A DNA stretch of 64,000 nucleotides from the NCBI RefSeq assembly GCF_034008315.1, contig NZ_CP125377.1:3670001-3734000 (forward strand), written 5' to 3'. Position numbers and translations under genes: made by a program. The notes beneath the pieces are model-generated. The model was not told the DNA's origin. It made no database searches and saw only the letters and a program-made list of their open reading frames with translations. The DNA is from Pseudomonas sp. P8_241 (GTDB taxonomy: Bacteria > Pseudomonadota > Gammaproteobacteria > Pseudomonadales > Pseudomonadaceae). Positions 44,207-51,779 of the stretch are shown piece after piece; the stretch's first letter is position 1; every line of letters starts with the position of its first letter.

Positions 44207-45619
44207 TCAAGCCGTCGGCAAGCTCGGTGCCAACACACCCTGGCGTTTGCGATGAATCAGGAAGTACGCGCCATAACACAGCGCAATAAACCCAAAGCCC
44301 CAATACAACGACGGCCGCTGGGTTTCATCCAGCGCCAGGAATACGAACAGTGAGCAGCACAGCGTGATGCACATCAGCGGCAACACCGGGAACCACGGTG
44401 CGCGGTATTTCAGGTCGCTGAGTTTGCCGCCCTCACGCAGGTAGGCCTTGCGGAACTTGTACTGCGCCAGCGCGATGACAATCCAGGTCACGGTGCCGGA
44501 CATCCCGCTCACCGCCATCAGCACCATGAACAAGGTGTCAGCGGCGACGAAACTGGTCATCAACGACACCAGCGCAAAGCACAGGGTGATGCTCAAGGCC
44601 CGCAGTGGAACGCCACGCTTGCTCAGCGGTGACAGGCTTTTGGGCGCCATGCCGGTTTTCGACATCGCCCACAGAATCCGCGTCGAGGCATACAGCCCGG
44701 AGTTGCCCACCGACAAGATCGCCGTGAGGATCACGAAGTTCATCAGGTCCGCAGCGTAAGGAATGCCGACCATGTCGAACACCTGCACGAACGGACTTTC
44801 CATCAACCCCGCCTGCTGCCAAGGGACGATGGCCGACAGCACGATGATCGCCAGCACATAGAAAATCAGCACGCGAAACACCACGTTGCGCACGGCGCGG
44901 GGAATGCTCTTCTCCGGCTGATCGGTTTCGCCAGCGGCCACACCCATGATCTCGCAACCCTGGAACGCGTAGACCACGGTCATCATGACGGCGAACACAG
45001 CGGACAAGCCGTTGGGGAACAACGAGTCGCCAATCAGGTTGGTCGCCATCGGCGCCGGTGCGCCACTGCTCAGGGGCATCACACCGAAGATCACCAGCAC
45101 GCCGACTACGATGAACCCGAGAATCGCCGCCACCTTGATCCCCGAGAACCAGTATTCCGCTTCACCGAACGCACGGGTGGCCATGGCATTGATGCCGAAC
45201 AACACCACCACGAACAGCGCCGACCAGTACCAGATCGGGATCGTCGGGAACCAGCGCGTCATCAGCATGCCGGCGGCGGTGAATTCCAGGCCGACGGTGG
45301 TGGCCCAACTCATCCAGTACACCCAGCCGATCATGAAACCGGTGGCCGGGCCGATGTATTTCGTCGCGTGCGTCTGGAAGGAACCCGACACTGGCATCTG
45401 TACCGACAGTTCGCCGAGACAGACCATCACCAGATACATCAGGAAACCCGCCACGAGGTAAGCCAGAATCGCCCCCACCGGTCCGCCCTGGTTGATGGTC
45501 ACGCCCGAGCCCATGAACAGGCCGGTGCCAATCACGCCACCCAGGGACAACATGAATATGTGCCGGCTTTTCAAGGCGCGGGTGAGCTGGATGCCTTTGC
45601 GATCAGTGTTGTCGTTCAT
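44207..45619 (-). CDS. Amino acid permease (AAT/LysP-like), probable arginine importer
   Basis: APC-superfamily symporter of 470 residues with 12 hydrophobic segments; G-G-V-I-G-T-G-L-F in helix 1 and G-E-L-S-V-Q-M-P-V-S-G-S-F are diagnostic of the AAT family that imports basic and other amino acids. Cytoplasmic start M-N-D-N-T precedes the first helix. The ribosome site GAGGTG lies 5 bases before the ATG, inside a hairpin, and overlaps the stop codon of a 24-codon upstream ORF (see leader). It sits between the catabolic operon and the aruRS genes, so arginine or a related basic amino acid is the likely substrate, by position. Confidence 0.87.
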   Translation of the reverse strand: MNDNTDRKGIQLTRALKSRHIFMLSLGGVIGTGLFMGSGVTINQGGPVGAILAYLVAGFLMYLVMVCLGELSVQMPVSGSFQTHATKYIGPATGFMIGWVYWMSWATTVGLEFTAAGMLMTRWFPTIPIWYWSALFVVVLFGINAMATRAFGEAEYWFSGIKVAAILGFIVVGVLVIFGVMPLSSGAPAPMATNLIGDSLFPNGLSAVFAVMMTVVYAFQGCEIMGVAAGETDQPEKSIPRAVRNVVFRVLIFYVLAIIVLSAIVPWQQAGLMESPFVQVFDMVGIPYAADLMNFVILTAILSVGNSGLYASTRILWAMSKTGMAPKSLSPLSKRGVPLRALSITLCFALVSLMTSFVAADTLFMVLMAVSGMSGTVTWIVIALAQYKFRKAYLREGGKLSDLKYRAPWFPVLPLMCITLCCSLFVFLALDETQRPSLYWGFGFIALCYGAYFLIHRKRQGVLAPSLPTA

Positions 45620-45623
45620 GTCG

Positions 45624-45647
45624 GCACCTCAGCAGTCAGTGAGGTGC
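45624..45647 (-). promoter_or_regulatory. Hairpin sequestering the permease ribosome-binding site
   Basis: In the mRNA, GCACCTCA and TGAGGTGC form a perfect 8-bp stem with an 8-base loop. The 3' arm contains the permease Shine-Dalgarno GAGGTG. The 5' arm and loop are the last codons of the upstream leader ORF, and its TGA stop is the first triplet of the 3' arm, so a ribosome finishing the leader must open the stem. Confidence 0.6.
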
Positions 45648-45703
45648 GCAGCGCGTGACAGGAGGTCACGGCGCAGGGAGGAAGCAGCTTTACGGCATTT
45701 CAT
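45629..45703 (-). CDS. 24-residue arginine-containing leader peptide upstream of the permease
   Basis: Small ORF too short for usual gene finding. The minus-strand ATG at 45703 has a perfect GGAG 9 bases upstream (followed by ATAATAAT). It encodes M-K-C-R-K-A-A-S-S-L-R-R-D-L-L-S then R-A-A-H-L-T-D-C: four Arg and two Lys in 24 residues. The stop TGA overlaps the permease Shine-Dalgarno, with the permease ATG 10 bases later. A second hairpin at 45651-45674 (GCGCGTGAC ... GTCAC-g-GCGC on the plus strand) lies within the ORF. It may be a translational switch sensing charged arginyl-tRNA or arginine, or simply couple permease translation; function is inference from layout. Confidence 0.6.
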   Translation of the reverse strand: MKCRKAASSLRRDLLSRAAHLTDC

Positions 45704-45795
45704 TATTATTATCTCCAATAAGCTTCGAAGACCGCGCTGCGGCGGTTGCGTCGATTATTGGAAAGCGATGTAAGTTTGCGTTGACCGTAAAGATC

Positions 45796-45825
45796 GAAGT
45801 TGTAGAAAGTCGTAACAAACTTGTA
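45796..45825. promoter_or_regulatory. Three tandem 9-bp repeats, candidate AruR binding site
   Basis: GAAGTTGTA (45796), AAAGTCGTA (45806) and AAACTTGTA (45817) recur at 10- and 11-base steps, the spacing typical of OmpR-family direct repeats on one DNA face. They lie just downstream of the aruS stop codon, 93-122 bases before the leader ORF start. The centre, read on the minus strand as ACGACTTTCTACAA, matches the site upstream of the catabolic operon. Confidence 0.45.
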
Positions 45826-45827
45826 CG

Positions 45828-48074
45828 TCAGCGCTGCAACAGGGCTTCCAGAGCCTTCAGCGCGTGCTGCATCTGCTCGTGGACACGCGGTGCCAACGCT
45901 TCGATGGACGATTGATTGTTGGCCAGCGCCGCTTCTTCCAGTGCCCGCAGCGCCGAGGCCAAGGCACGAAATCCCAGCGAGTCACTGCTGCCCGCCAGTC
46001 GATGAGCCTGATGGGCGACTTCAGTACAGTCATCCGCCGCGATAGCGTCCTCCAGTGCTTCGCGATGCTGGACAATCGAGCTACGCAATACCCCAAGCAG
46101 TCCCTGGACCTTTTGCTCACCGAGCAAGGTGCGATGGGTTTGTATCAGCGGCCAGTCAATGACCTCGCCGTCCGGCACAGGCGTGGCGACTGGCGCTTGC
46201 CCTTGCAACACCTGACGCAGGTTTTCCAGCTTCAGCGGTTTGGCCAGGATGCCGTCCATGCCCGCCTCCAGATAACCACGCACCACCGCCGGTTGCACGC
46301 TGGCCGTCAGAGCGAAAATGCGGGTATGACGGTTAGGTCCTTCACAGTGGCGAACCCGCTTGCACAACTCGACGCCGCTGATCCCCGGCAAATGCACGTC
46401 GAGCAACAGCAGATCGAATCTGCGGGCGGCGCATTCAAGCACTGCCTGTTCCGCGTCTTCGGCCAGCCATACCTGATGGCCATCCCGTTGCAAAAGGCCC
46501 TTGACCACCTCGCGGTTGAGCGCCACGTCTTCGACCACCAGAATGTCCAGCGCCGGCCCGACTGCGCGAACCGGCAGCACTTTTTCGACACGGCTGGCCG
46601 GTTGCAACGTCAGCTCGAACCAGAAACAACTACCACGACCGACCTCGCTGTCGACCCCGATAATGCCACCCATCTGTTCCACCAGGTGTTTACAGATCGC
46701 CAGGCCCAATCCGGTGCCGCCAAAGCGCTGGGCCACTTCTTCGCTGGCCTGGGTGAATCGCTCGAAGATTTTCGTCTGCACGGAGGACGCGATGCCGATG
46801 CCGTTGTCGGTGACACTGATGCGCAATCTTTGCTCGGGTGCTTGATTGAGCAGCGCCACCTCGACACTGACCTCGCCACCTTCGGTGAACTTGATCGCGT
46901 TGGCCAGCAGGTTGCTCAACACTTGCCGCAAAAACTGCTCGGCACCCTGATGGTGCTCGGCGACCTGCGGGTCTATTCGGTGCAGCAGCAAGGTGTCGTT
47001 GCTCAGAGCGCGTGGTTCGAGCAGCGTCAGTACTTCATCCAGGAGCTGTCGAAAGGAGAAAACCACCGGTTCGGGATGGCTGACACCCTCCTCCAGCTTC
47101 GCGAAATACAGCACCTCATTGAGGATAGTCAGCAACCCTTCGCCAGCCTTGTGCAAGGCATCGAGGCGTTTGCCGTCCTGCTCGTCCAGACGCGCACCGC
47201 GCAACAGTTCGGCCATGCCGAGGATGCCGTTGAGCGGCGTGCGCAGTTCATGGCTCATGGTTGCCAGGAATCGCGATTTGGCGAGGTTGGCCGCTTCAGC
47301 TTCGTCCTTGGCGCGCATCAGGCTGGCGGTGCGGCGCTCGACCATCTTCAGCAATTGATCACGGTTGTCCTGCAAGGCCAGGCGATCGGTTTCCCGGCGC
47401 TCGATATCCCGCAGGATCGAGCGGCGCATGTCGTCAAGAGCCTGGGCCACGGTGTCGATTTCATCACTGCCGCGACGCTTGTCCAGATTCAACGGTTCTT
47501 GCCAGTCGCCGGCGGCGATGCTTCGGGCAAACTCGGCCATGACTTTCAGGTGGCGGGTGACCAGCCGATAAAACAACCCGGACAACGCCACCGCGAGGCC
47601 GCACAGGAATACGGCCATCCACAACAGACTGGTCAAACCGGTGGCGAACAGACGCTGATACACCGCGCCCAGATCGGTGCTGACTTCCAGTTCGCCGAGG
47701 TTGCGCAAGGGACCGGAGGGCGGCTGATAATCCAGGGCGAACCGCTCGATGCGCAACGGCCCGACGGGCTCCAGGTTACCTTGCACCAGATCGAAGTCGG
47801 GGCTGCTCAGATGCACCCGAGCCACGTCGGAAAAGTCCACCAACCCGCGCAACTGCACGTTCAGTTGCTCCTGATTCAAGTCCCAGAGACTGCGTTCCAG
47901 ACTGGCCAGATACCCGGCACGAATCAGCTCCATACGCGAATCGATGTCGCGCATTTCCCGTCGATACTCGATGTACAGCTGCACGCTGCTGGCCAGCACG
48001 GTGAAGCACAGGCTGAACAACAGGATGAACAGCAACAGGCGTCGCAGCAGTCCACCGGGCCGGGCGCGAATCAT
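45828..48074 (-). CDS. aruS: Hybrid sensor histidine kinase
   Basis: Membrane kinase of 748 residues. A first transmembrane helix (~residues 10-33), a ~110-residue periplasmic part and a second helix (~147-170) are followed by a HAMP-like linker. The HisKA domain has S-H-E-L-R-T-P with phospho-acceptor His275; the ATPase domain has the N-box near 388-395 and G1/G2 boxes; a receiver domain follows with phospho-acceptor Asp559; and a C-terminal HPt domain has A-H-R-L-A-G with His691. This is a full four-step phosphorelay that should end on AruR. Its ATG overlaps the stop of the binding-protein gene by 4 bases. Symbol based on context beside aruIH. Confidence 0.85.
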   Translation of the reverse strand: MIRARPGGLLRRLLLFILLFSLCFTVLASSVQLYIEYRREMRDIDSRMELIRAGYLASLERSLWDLNQEQLNVQLRGLVDFSDVARVHLSSPDFDLVQGNLEPVGPLRIERFALDYQPPSGPLRNLGELEVSTDLGAVYQRLFATGLTSLLWMAVFLCGLAVALSGLFYRLVTRHLKVMAEFARSIAAGDWQEPLNLDKRRGSDEIDTVAQALDDMRRSILRDIERRETDRLALQDNRDQLLKMVERRTASLMRAKDEAEAANLAKSRFLATMSHELRTPLNGILGMAELLRGARLDEQDGKRLDALHKAGEGLLTILNEVLYFAKLEEGVSHPEPVVFSFRQLLDEVLTLLEPRALSNDTLLLHRIDPQVAEHHQGAEQFLRQVLSNLLANAIKFTEGGEVSVEVALLNQAPEQRLRISVTDNGIGIASSVQTKIFERFTQASEEVAQRFGGTGLGLAICKHLVEQMGGIIGVDSEVGRGSCFWFELTLQPASRVEKVLPVRAVGPALDILVVEDVALNREVVKGLLQRDGHQVWLAEDAEQAVLECAARRFDLLLLDVHLPGISGVELCKRVRHCEGPNRHTRIFALTASVQPAVVRGYLEAGMDGILAKPLKLENLRQVLQGQAPVATPVPDGEVIDWPLIQTHRTLLGEQKVQGLLGVLRSSIVQHREALEDAIAADDCTEVAHQAHRLAGSSDSLGFRALASALRALEEAALANNQSSIEALAPRVHEQMQHALKALEALLQR

Positions 48075-48844
48075 TGCGCGTGCGCCGGCAGGTTGATCAT
48101 GTCGCGGTAAGTCACCTCACTTTCATTCAACCAGCGCTCGATATCACCGGCATCGACCATGCGCTGCAACTGCTCGTTGATTTGCGGCATGTGAATGGCC
48201 AGAGGAGATTTGCGCGAGACGGCAACCCGCAGGTAGTCAACGCTCAAGGCTTTGGGCAACGCGACAATGTCTTGGGCACCGGGCAGGTTTTCCACATACA
48301 GCTGCCCGGTCCGGCGCTCCTGGGTGATGAAGTCGATGCGCCCGCGAATCAACTTGCCAAAGTTCTGACGGCTGTCGGAGACCCATTCGATGTTGTTGTG
48401 TCGAGCCGCCATGCGATCGAATTCCACACCATAGCTCTCGCCGAACAACAGGCCGCCGCGATAGTGCGCCAGGTCGTCCAGTTCCTCGAACGTCACGGGG
48501 TGCCGGCGATTGATGAACAAGGCCACTTCTTCGCGCAGTACCGGCACCGTGGAGAACAGCATGCTTTGCTCCCGTTGTGCGGTGCTGTAGGCCAGCACCA
48601 CATCGACCCGGCCTTCGGCGGCGTCGAGCAGGCAGCGTTTCCAGTTACCCAGCACCACGACTTCAACGTCGTATCCCATTCGGCCGAAGAGGTTTTTCAC
48701 CACGCTGGGCGCCAGGCCTCGAACGTGTTTGCCGTCACTCCAGGAAATCGGCGGGTACACCGGATAATCGCAATAGCGCACCGTTTCGTTCGCCAGGGCA
48801 TTGCCCGACACCAGCACTGACAGCAGCCACAGCCACCGCTTCAT
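48071..48844 (-). CDS. Periplasmic solute-binding family 3 protein coupled to the sensor kinase
   Basis: Predicted secreted binding protein of 257 residues with a Sec signal peptide (residues 1-18, ending A-L-A). The mature part is a family 3 / PBPb-type fold (Y-P-P-I-S-W-S-D-G and G-R-V-D-V-V-L-A-Y motifs), as in amino-acid-binding proteins and in BvgS-like sensors. It lies between aruR (5-base gap) and aruS (4-base overlap), with no permease or ATPase attached, so it is more likely a signal-capturing partner of the kinase than a transport component. The ligand may be arginine or a related compound; this is inference. Confidence 0.82.
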   Translation of the reverse strand: MKRWLWLLSVLVSGNALANETVRYCDYPVYPPISWSDGKHVRGLAPSVVKNLFGRMGYDVEVVVLGNWKRCLLDAAEGRVDVVLAYSTAQREQSMLFSTVPVLREEVALFINRRHPVTFEELDDLAHYRGGLLFGESYGVEFDRMAARHNNIEWVSDSRQNFGKLIRGRIDFITQERRTGQLYVENLPGAQDIVALPKALSVDYLRVAVSRKSPLAIHMPQINEQLQRMVDAGDIERWLNESEVTYRDMINLPAHAQ

Positions 48845-48849
48845 GAAGA

Positions 48850-49566
48850 TCAGGCTGCCACGCCAGCGGTGAACAGGTAGCCGGCGCCGTGGATGGTGAT
48901 GATCAATTGTGGCTCCGACGGATCGTCATGCAACTTGCGGCGCAAGCGTCCGACCAGTACATCGATGGAGCGGTCGTTCGGCACCCATTCGCGGTTGCGG
49001 ATCTGATCCATCAACTGGTCGCGGCTGAGGGTGTGACCGCTGTTGCGCAGAAAGACGCTGAGCAACTGGAATTCGCCGTGGGTCAGCAGGGTTTCGCTAC
49101 CGGTGGGGTCGATCAGCCGGCGGCGGTCGGTGTCCAGCGCCCAGTCGGCGAACTGTTTGACCGGTTTGACGACGGCGGCAACTGCGTGTGGTACCTGTGC
49201 ATGGCGCACCCGGCGAATCAGGTTTTTCGCCCGGGACACCAGCTCACGCGGATTGAGCGGTTTGATCACGTAGTCATCGGCGCCGCATTCGAGGCCGACA
49301 ATGCGGTCGATTTCGTCGTTGCGCCCGGTGATCAGAATGATCCCGACTTCCGAGCGGACCCGCAGTTCGCGGGTCAGGGTCAGGCCGTCTTTGCCCGGCA
49401 GGCGGATGTCGAGCATCACCAGGTCGACGCTCTGGCTGGCGAGGAACGTTTCTGCCAGCTCGGCGGTGGCCGCGCAATGCACGTCGTAGCCTTCCTGGGA
49501 CAGGTAGGCGTGCAGCAAATCGCGAATCAGCGGATCGTCATCGACGATCAATACCCGAGGAGTCAT
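48850..49566 (-). CDS. aruR: OmpR-family response regulator
   Basis: DNA-binding response regulator of 238 residues. The receiver domain has the acidic D-D-D cluster at residues 9-11 and phospho-acceptor Asp53 in V-M-L-D-I-R-L-P-G-K-D-G; the C-terminal winged helix (~135-235) ends with R-R-K-L-H-D-D-P and G-A-G-Y-L-F-T. It heads a three-gene unit with the binding protein and hybrid kinase. Two DNA motifs in the neighbourhood with the direct-repeat spacing of this family (45796-45825, 43944-43965) are its likely targets. Symbol based on synteny with the arginine transaminase locus. Confidence 0.85.
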   Translation of the reverse strand: MTPRVLIVDDDPLIRDLLHAYLSQEGYDVHCAATAELAETFLASQSVDLVMLDIRLPGKDGLTLTRELRVRSEVGIILITGRNDEIDRIVGLECGADDYVIKPLNPRELVSRAKNLIRRVRHAQVPHAVAAVVKPVKQFADWALDTDRRRLIDPTGSETLLTHGEFQLLSVFLRNSGHTLSRDQLMDQIRNREWVPNDRSIDVLVGRLRRKLHDDPSEPQLIITIHGAGYLFTAGVAA

Positions 49567-49641
49567 TGCCGGTGTCCTGCTTGTTTCTTATTAGAGGGGT
49601 GCTGCATCAGCGCCAAAGAGTAGCCACTGCTGAACAAGTGA

Positions 49642-50289
49642 TCAACAGCTACTAGTCTGCCCGCAAAAGCGCTGACGTCCACCCGCCTGCAAACCGTCGA
49701 CCCAGGCTTCGCATATCTGGATGCCCTGCTCCGGGGTAAAGGTGCCGGGATTGAGCCCCGACTCCAGCCATAAACCGTCAAGCAAGGCACTGAGGCTGAT
49801 GGCGGCGAGGTCCGCGTCGAAGTTTTCCCAGCCCTCCTCCTGCGCCAGTTCCGTCAGCACCTTGCGCAGGATGCCGCGGTACTCACCGTAGGAATGGTCG
49901 TGGGCCTGGTTGATCGCTTCGGCGGTTTTCACCGCTCCCCAGAATGCAAGCCAGGCATCGATCAGCTGCGGATCGAGCAATTCGGCGGAAAACGAACCGC
50001 GAAAAAACGCCGACAAACGCTCCCGGGCATTGGGCGCGGCTTGCTCCATGGCGTCGCGCAACAAGGTCATCACACGCCCGGTGATCGCCATGTAAGCCTC
50101 GGCCACCAGTTCGTCCTTACCGGAGTAGTGATGGCTGATCAGCCCGACCGACACCCCGGCCTCGGCGGAAATCTTGCGGATCGACGCGCCCTGGAAGCCA
50201 TGGCGCTTGAGACACACCAGCGTCGCCTCGATCAGGTTGGCTTTGCGCAACTCCGGTTCCATGCGGGAAAAACGGGCTTCCTGATTCAT
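49642..50289 (-). CDS. TetR-family regulator (BetI-like)
   Basis: Repressor of 215 residues. The N-terminal HTH (residues ~12-60) has A-T-L-V-C-L-K-R-H-G-F-Q-G-A-S-I-R-K-I-S and S-V-G-L-I-S-H-H-Y, the latter very close to BetI-type regulators; the rest is a helical ligand-binding domain. The ATG at 50289 is chosen since AAGGAG lies 8 bases upstream; a GTG three codons earlier abuts that site. A 16-bp palindrome 49-66 bases before the start is probably its own operator, and a near copy lies in the catabolic-operon promoter, so it may control arginine catabolism together with AruR. Confidence 0.87.
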   Translation of the reverse strand: MNQEARFSRMEPELRKANLIEATLVCLKRHGFQGASIRKISAEAGVSVGLISHHYSGKDELVAEAYMAITGRVMTLLRDAMEQAAPNARERLSAFFRGSFSAELLDPQLIDAWLAFWGAVKTAEAINQAHDHSYGEYRGILRKVLTELAQEEGWENFDADLAAISLSALLDGLWLESGLNPGTFTPEQGIQICEAWVDGLQAGGRQRFCGQTSSC

Positions 50290-50337
50290 GGGCGACACTC
50301 CTTGGGCTCAATCGGTGGACCCGCGTTTTTGCTGCGA

Positions 50338-50355
50338 GCTGAACGACTGTACAGC
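50338..50355. promoter_or_regulatory. TetR-type palindromic operator upstream of the TetR gene
   Basis: GCTGAAC-GACT-GTACAGC is an 18-bp palindrome with one mismatched pair. Its central 16 bases share 13 positions with the palindrome in the hydratase promoter (43896-43915), giving consensus CTRAACGASTGTWCAG. Confidence 0.5.
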
Positions 50356-50409
50356 AAGAGCACGGGATGTCTCCAGTCGCTTTCCAGTCTTAGGGACCGC
50401 GGTGCCTGC

Positions 50410-50501
50410 TTCGCTGGCAAGCCAGCGCCTACAGGAACTCGGGGTGCCGCACCTTTTGCACCCGACACAATCCCTGTAGGAGCTGGCTTGCCAGCGAAAG
50501 C
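50410..50501. repeat. REP pair, outward orientation
   Basis: TTCGCTGGCAAGCCAGCGCCTACAGG and CCTGTAGGAGCTGGCTTGCCAGCGAA are inverted copies around ~40 bases, between the TetR and aldolase genes. Confidence 0.8.
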
Positions 50502-50528
50502 GTCAGCACCTGCAACACAGATTCCAGA

Positions 50529-51317
50529 TCAGTCCCGATACCCCGGCGCCACCCGCTCCAGCAAACGCAACAACGCCGACCACGCCAATTGCATCGCATC
50601 CGGGTCAGTCAACTCACCTTCTTCCAAAGGCCGTCCTGGATCGTTGAACTGCCGCTCGGTATGCGCGCAGACCTCATCCGATGGCAATACAACTTCACCG
50701 GCCGCCATCGCCGCCAACTGAATTTCACAGGCCTTTTCCAGGTAATACATGCGCAAGAATGCCTGGCTCACCGTTTCGCCAACGGCCAGCAATCCATGGT
50801 TGCGCAGCATCAACACCGGCTTGTCGCCGATGTCCGCCACCAGCCGCTGCTGCTCACTCATGTCCAGCGCCACGCCTTCGTAATCGTGGTAAGCCACGCG
50901 GCCGTAGAACTCCATGGAAATCTGGTTTACCGGCAACAATCCGCACTTCAACGCGGCGACTGCGCAACCGGATTTGGTGTGGGTGTGCAGCACGCATTGC
51001 GCATCTTCACGGGCACCGTGGATCGCGCTGTGAATCACAAAACCGGCCGGGTTGACCGGGTATGGCGACGGCTCGACAGCGTGGCCATCAAGGTCGATTT
51101 TCACCAGGTTGGACGCGGTGATCTCATCGAACATCAGCCCGTAAGGGTTGATCAGAAAGTGATGCTCCGGCCCCGGAATGCGTACCGAGATGTGGGTGAA
51201 GATCAGGTCAGTCATGCGGTAATGCGCAATCAGGCGATAACACGCAGCCAGCTCTTCTCGCAGGCGCTGTTCAGTGGCGCTGCGCTGGGAGGCCAGGTGG
51301 GTGGCGATGGTGTTCAT
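50529..51317 (-). CDS. Class II aldolase/adducin family protein
   Basis: Metal-dependent aldolase/epimerase-fold protein of 262 residues, cytoplasmic. The zinc-ligand segment H-T-H-T-K-S-G (H-x-H) and a later conserved L-R-N-H-G-L-L-A-V-G, containing the third histidine, are present, with Glu in the expected middle position. Family members cleave sugar phosphates or decarboxylate hydroxy acids; adducin-like members here are often of unknown substrate. The ATG at 51317 has GGAGACC upstream; the open frame extends 30 codons further without a ribosome site. A perfect 8-bp inverted repeat lies 43-64 bases upstream. Divergent from the flavin oxidoreductase. Confidence 0.85.
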   Translation of the reverse strand: MNTIATHLASQRSATEQRLREELAACYRLIAHYRMTDLIFTHISVRIPGPEHHFLINPYGLMFDEITASNLVKIDLDGHAVEPSPYPVNPAGFVIHSAIHGAREDAQCVLHTHTKSGCAVAALKCGLLPVNQISMEFYGRVAYHDYEGVALDMSEQQRLVADIGDKPVLMLRNHGLLAVGETVSQAFLRMYYLEKACEIQLAAMAAGEVVLPSDEVCAHTERQFNDPGRPLEEGELTDPDAMQLAWSALLRLLERVAPGYRD

Positions 51318-51359
51318 TCTTGTGGTCTCCAGGCTGATCGGCTGGTGCAGACAGTACGG

Positions 51360-51381
51360 CTGGACGCGGTTGTGCGTCCAG
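51360..51381. promoter_or_regulatory. Perfect 8-bp inverted repeat upstream of the aldolase gene
   Basis: CTGGACGC and GCGTCCAG separated by 6 bases, 43-64 bases before the aldolase start in the divergent spacer. The size and placement fit an operator; the AraC- or XRE-type regulators nearby or an unlinked protein could bind it. Confidence 0.4.
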
Positions 51382-51422
51382 TTACAGATCGCCCTTGGGT
51401 TTTGCATCGATCATGAGCCCGC

Positions 51423-51447
51423 CTTCGCTGGCAAGCCAGCTCCTACA
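51423..51447. repeat. Single REP element
   Basis: One copy of TTCGCTGGCAAGCCAGCTCCTACAG in the spacer between the aldolase and the flavin oxidoreductase genes. Confidence 0.75.
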
Positions 51448-51652
51448 GCCCAGGCAGTGAAGCGCTCTTCCAGCTCTTCACCATGGTCGACCCAAAAACC
51501 AACATTCGCTCTGGATCACCTTGCTTTGATCCACGGTGGCGAGCGGGCTCGACACGAAACTACTGCAAGCCATAGTAAAAAAACAAGTTGATTTTTTACT
51601 GAGGGTAAATTTCTATAGGCCAATAATAACAACACCGAAAACCTGATTCCTC

Positions 51653-51752
51653 TGTAGGAGCGAGCTTGCTCGCGATGGACCGGAGGGCGACGCGTTCGTC
51701 CAGACGACACGCGTTTTCGTTAACGTCCATCGCGAGCAAGCTCGCTCCTACA
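51653..51752. repeat. REP pair, TGTAGGAGCGAGCTTGCTCGCGA type
   Basis: Inverted copies about 60 bases apart, starting TGTAGGAGCGAGC and ending GCTCGCTCCTACA, immediately before the flavin oxidoreductase start. The core differs (GAGCTTGCTC) from the GGCTTGCTGG class. Confidence 0.85.
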
Positions 51753-51779
51753 GGCCAGCCTGCCAGGAGTACCCGCCCC

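Noticed and set aside
45864..48110. A 748-codon open frame exactly antisense to the hybrid kinase gene
   Set aside because: It has the same length as aruS by coincidence, no ribosome site, Gln/His/Arg-rich low-complexity translation and no recognisable domain. Long antisense frames are common in GC-rich Pseudomonas genes.
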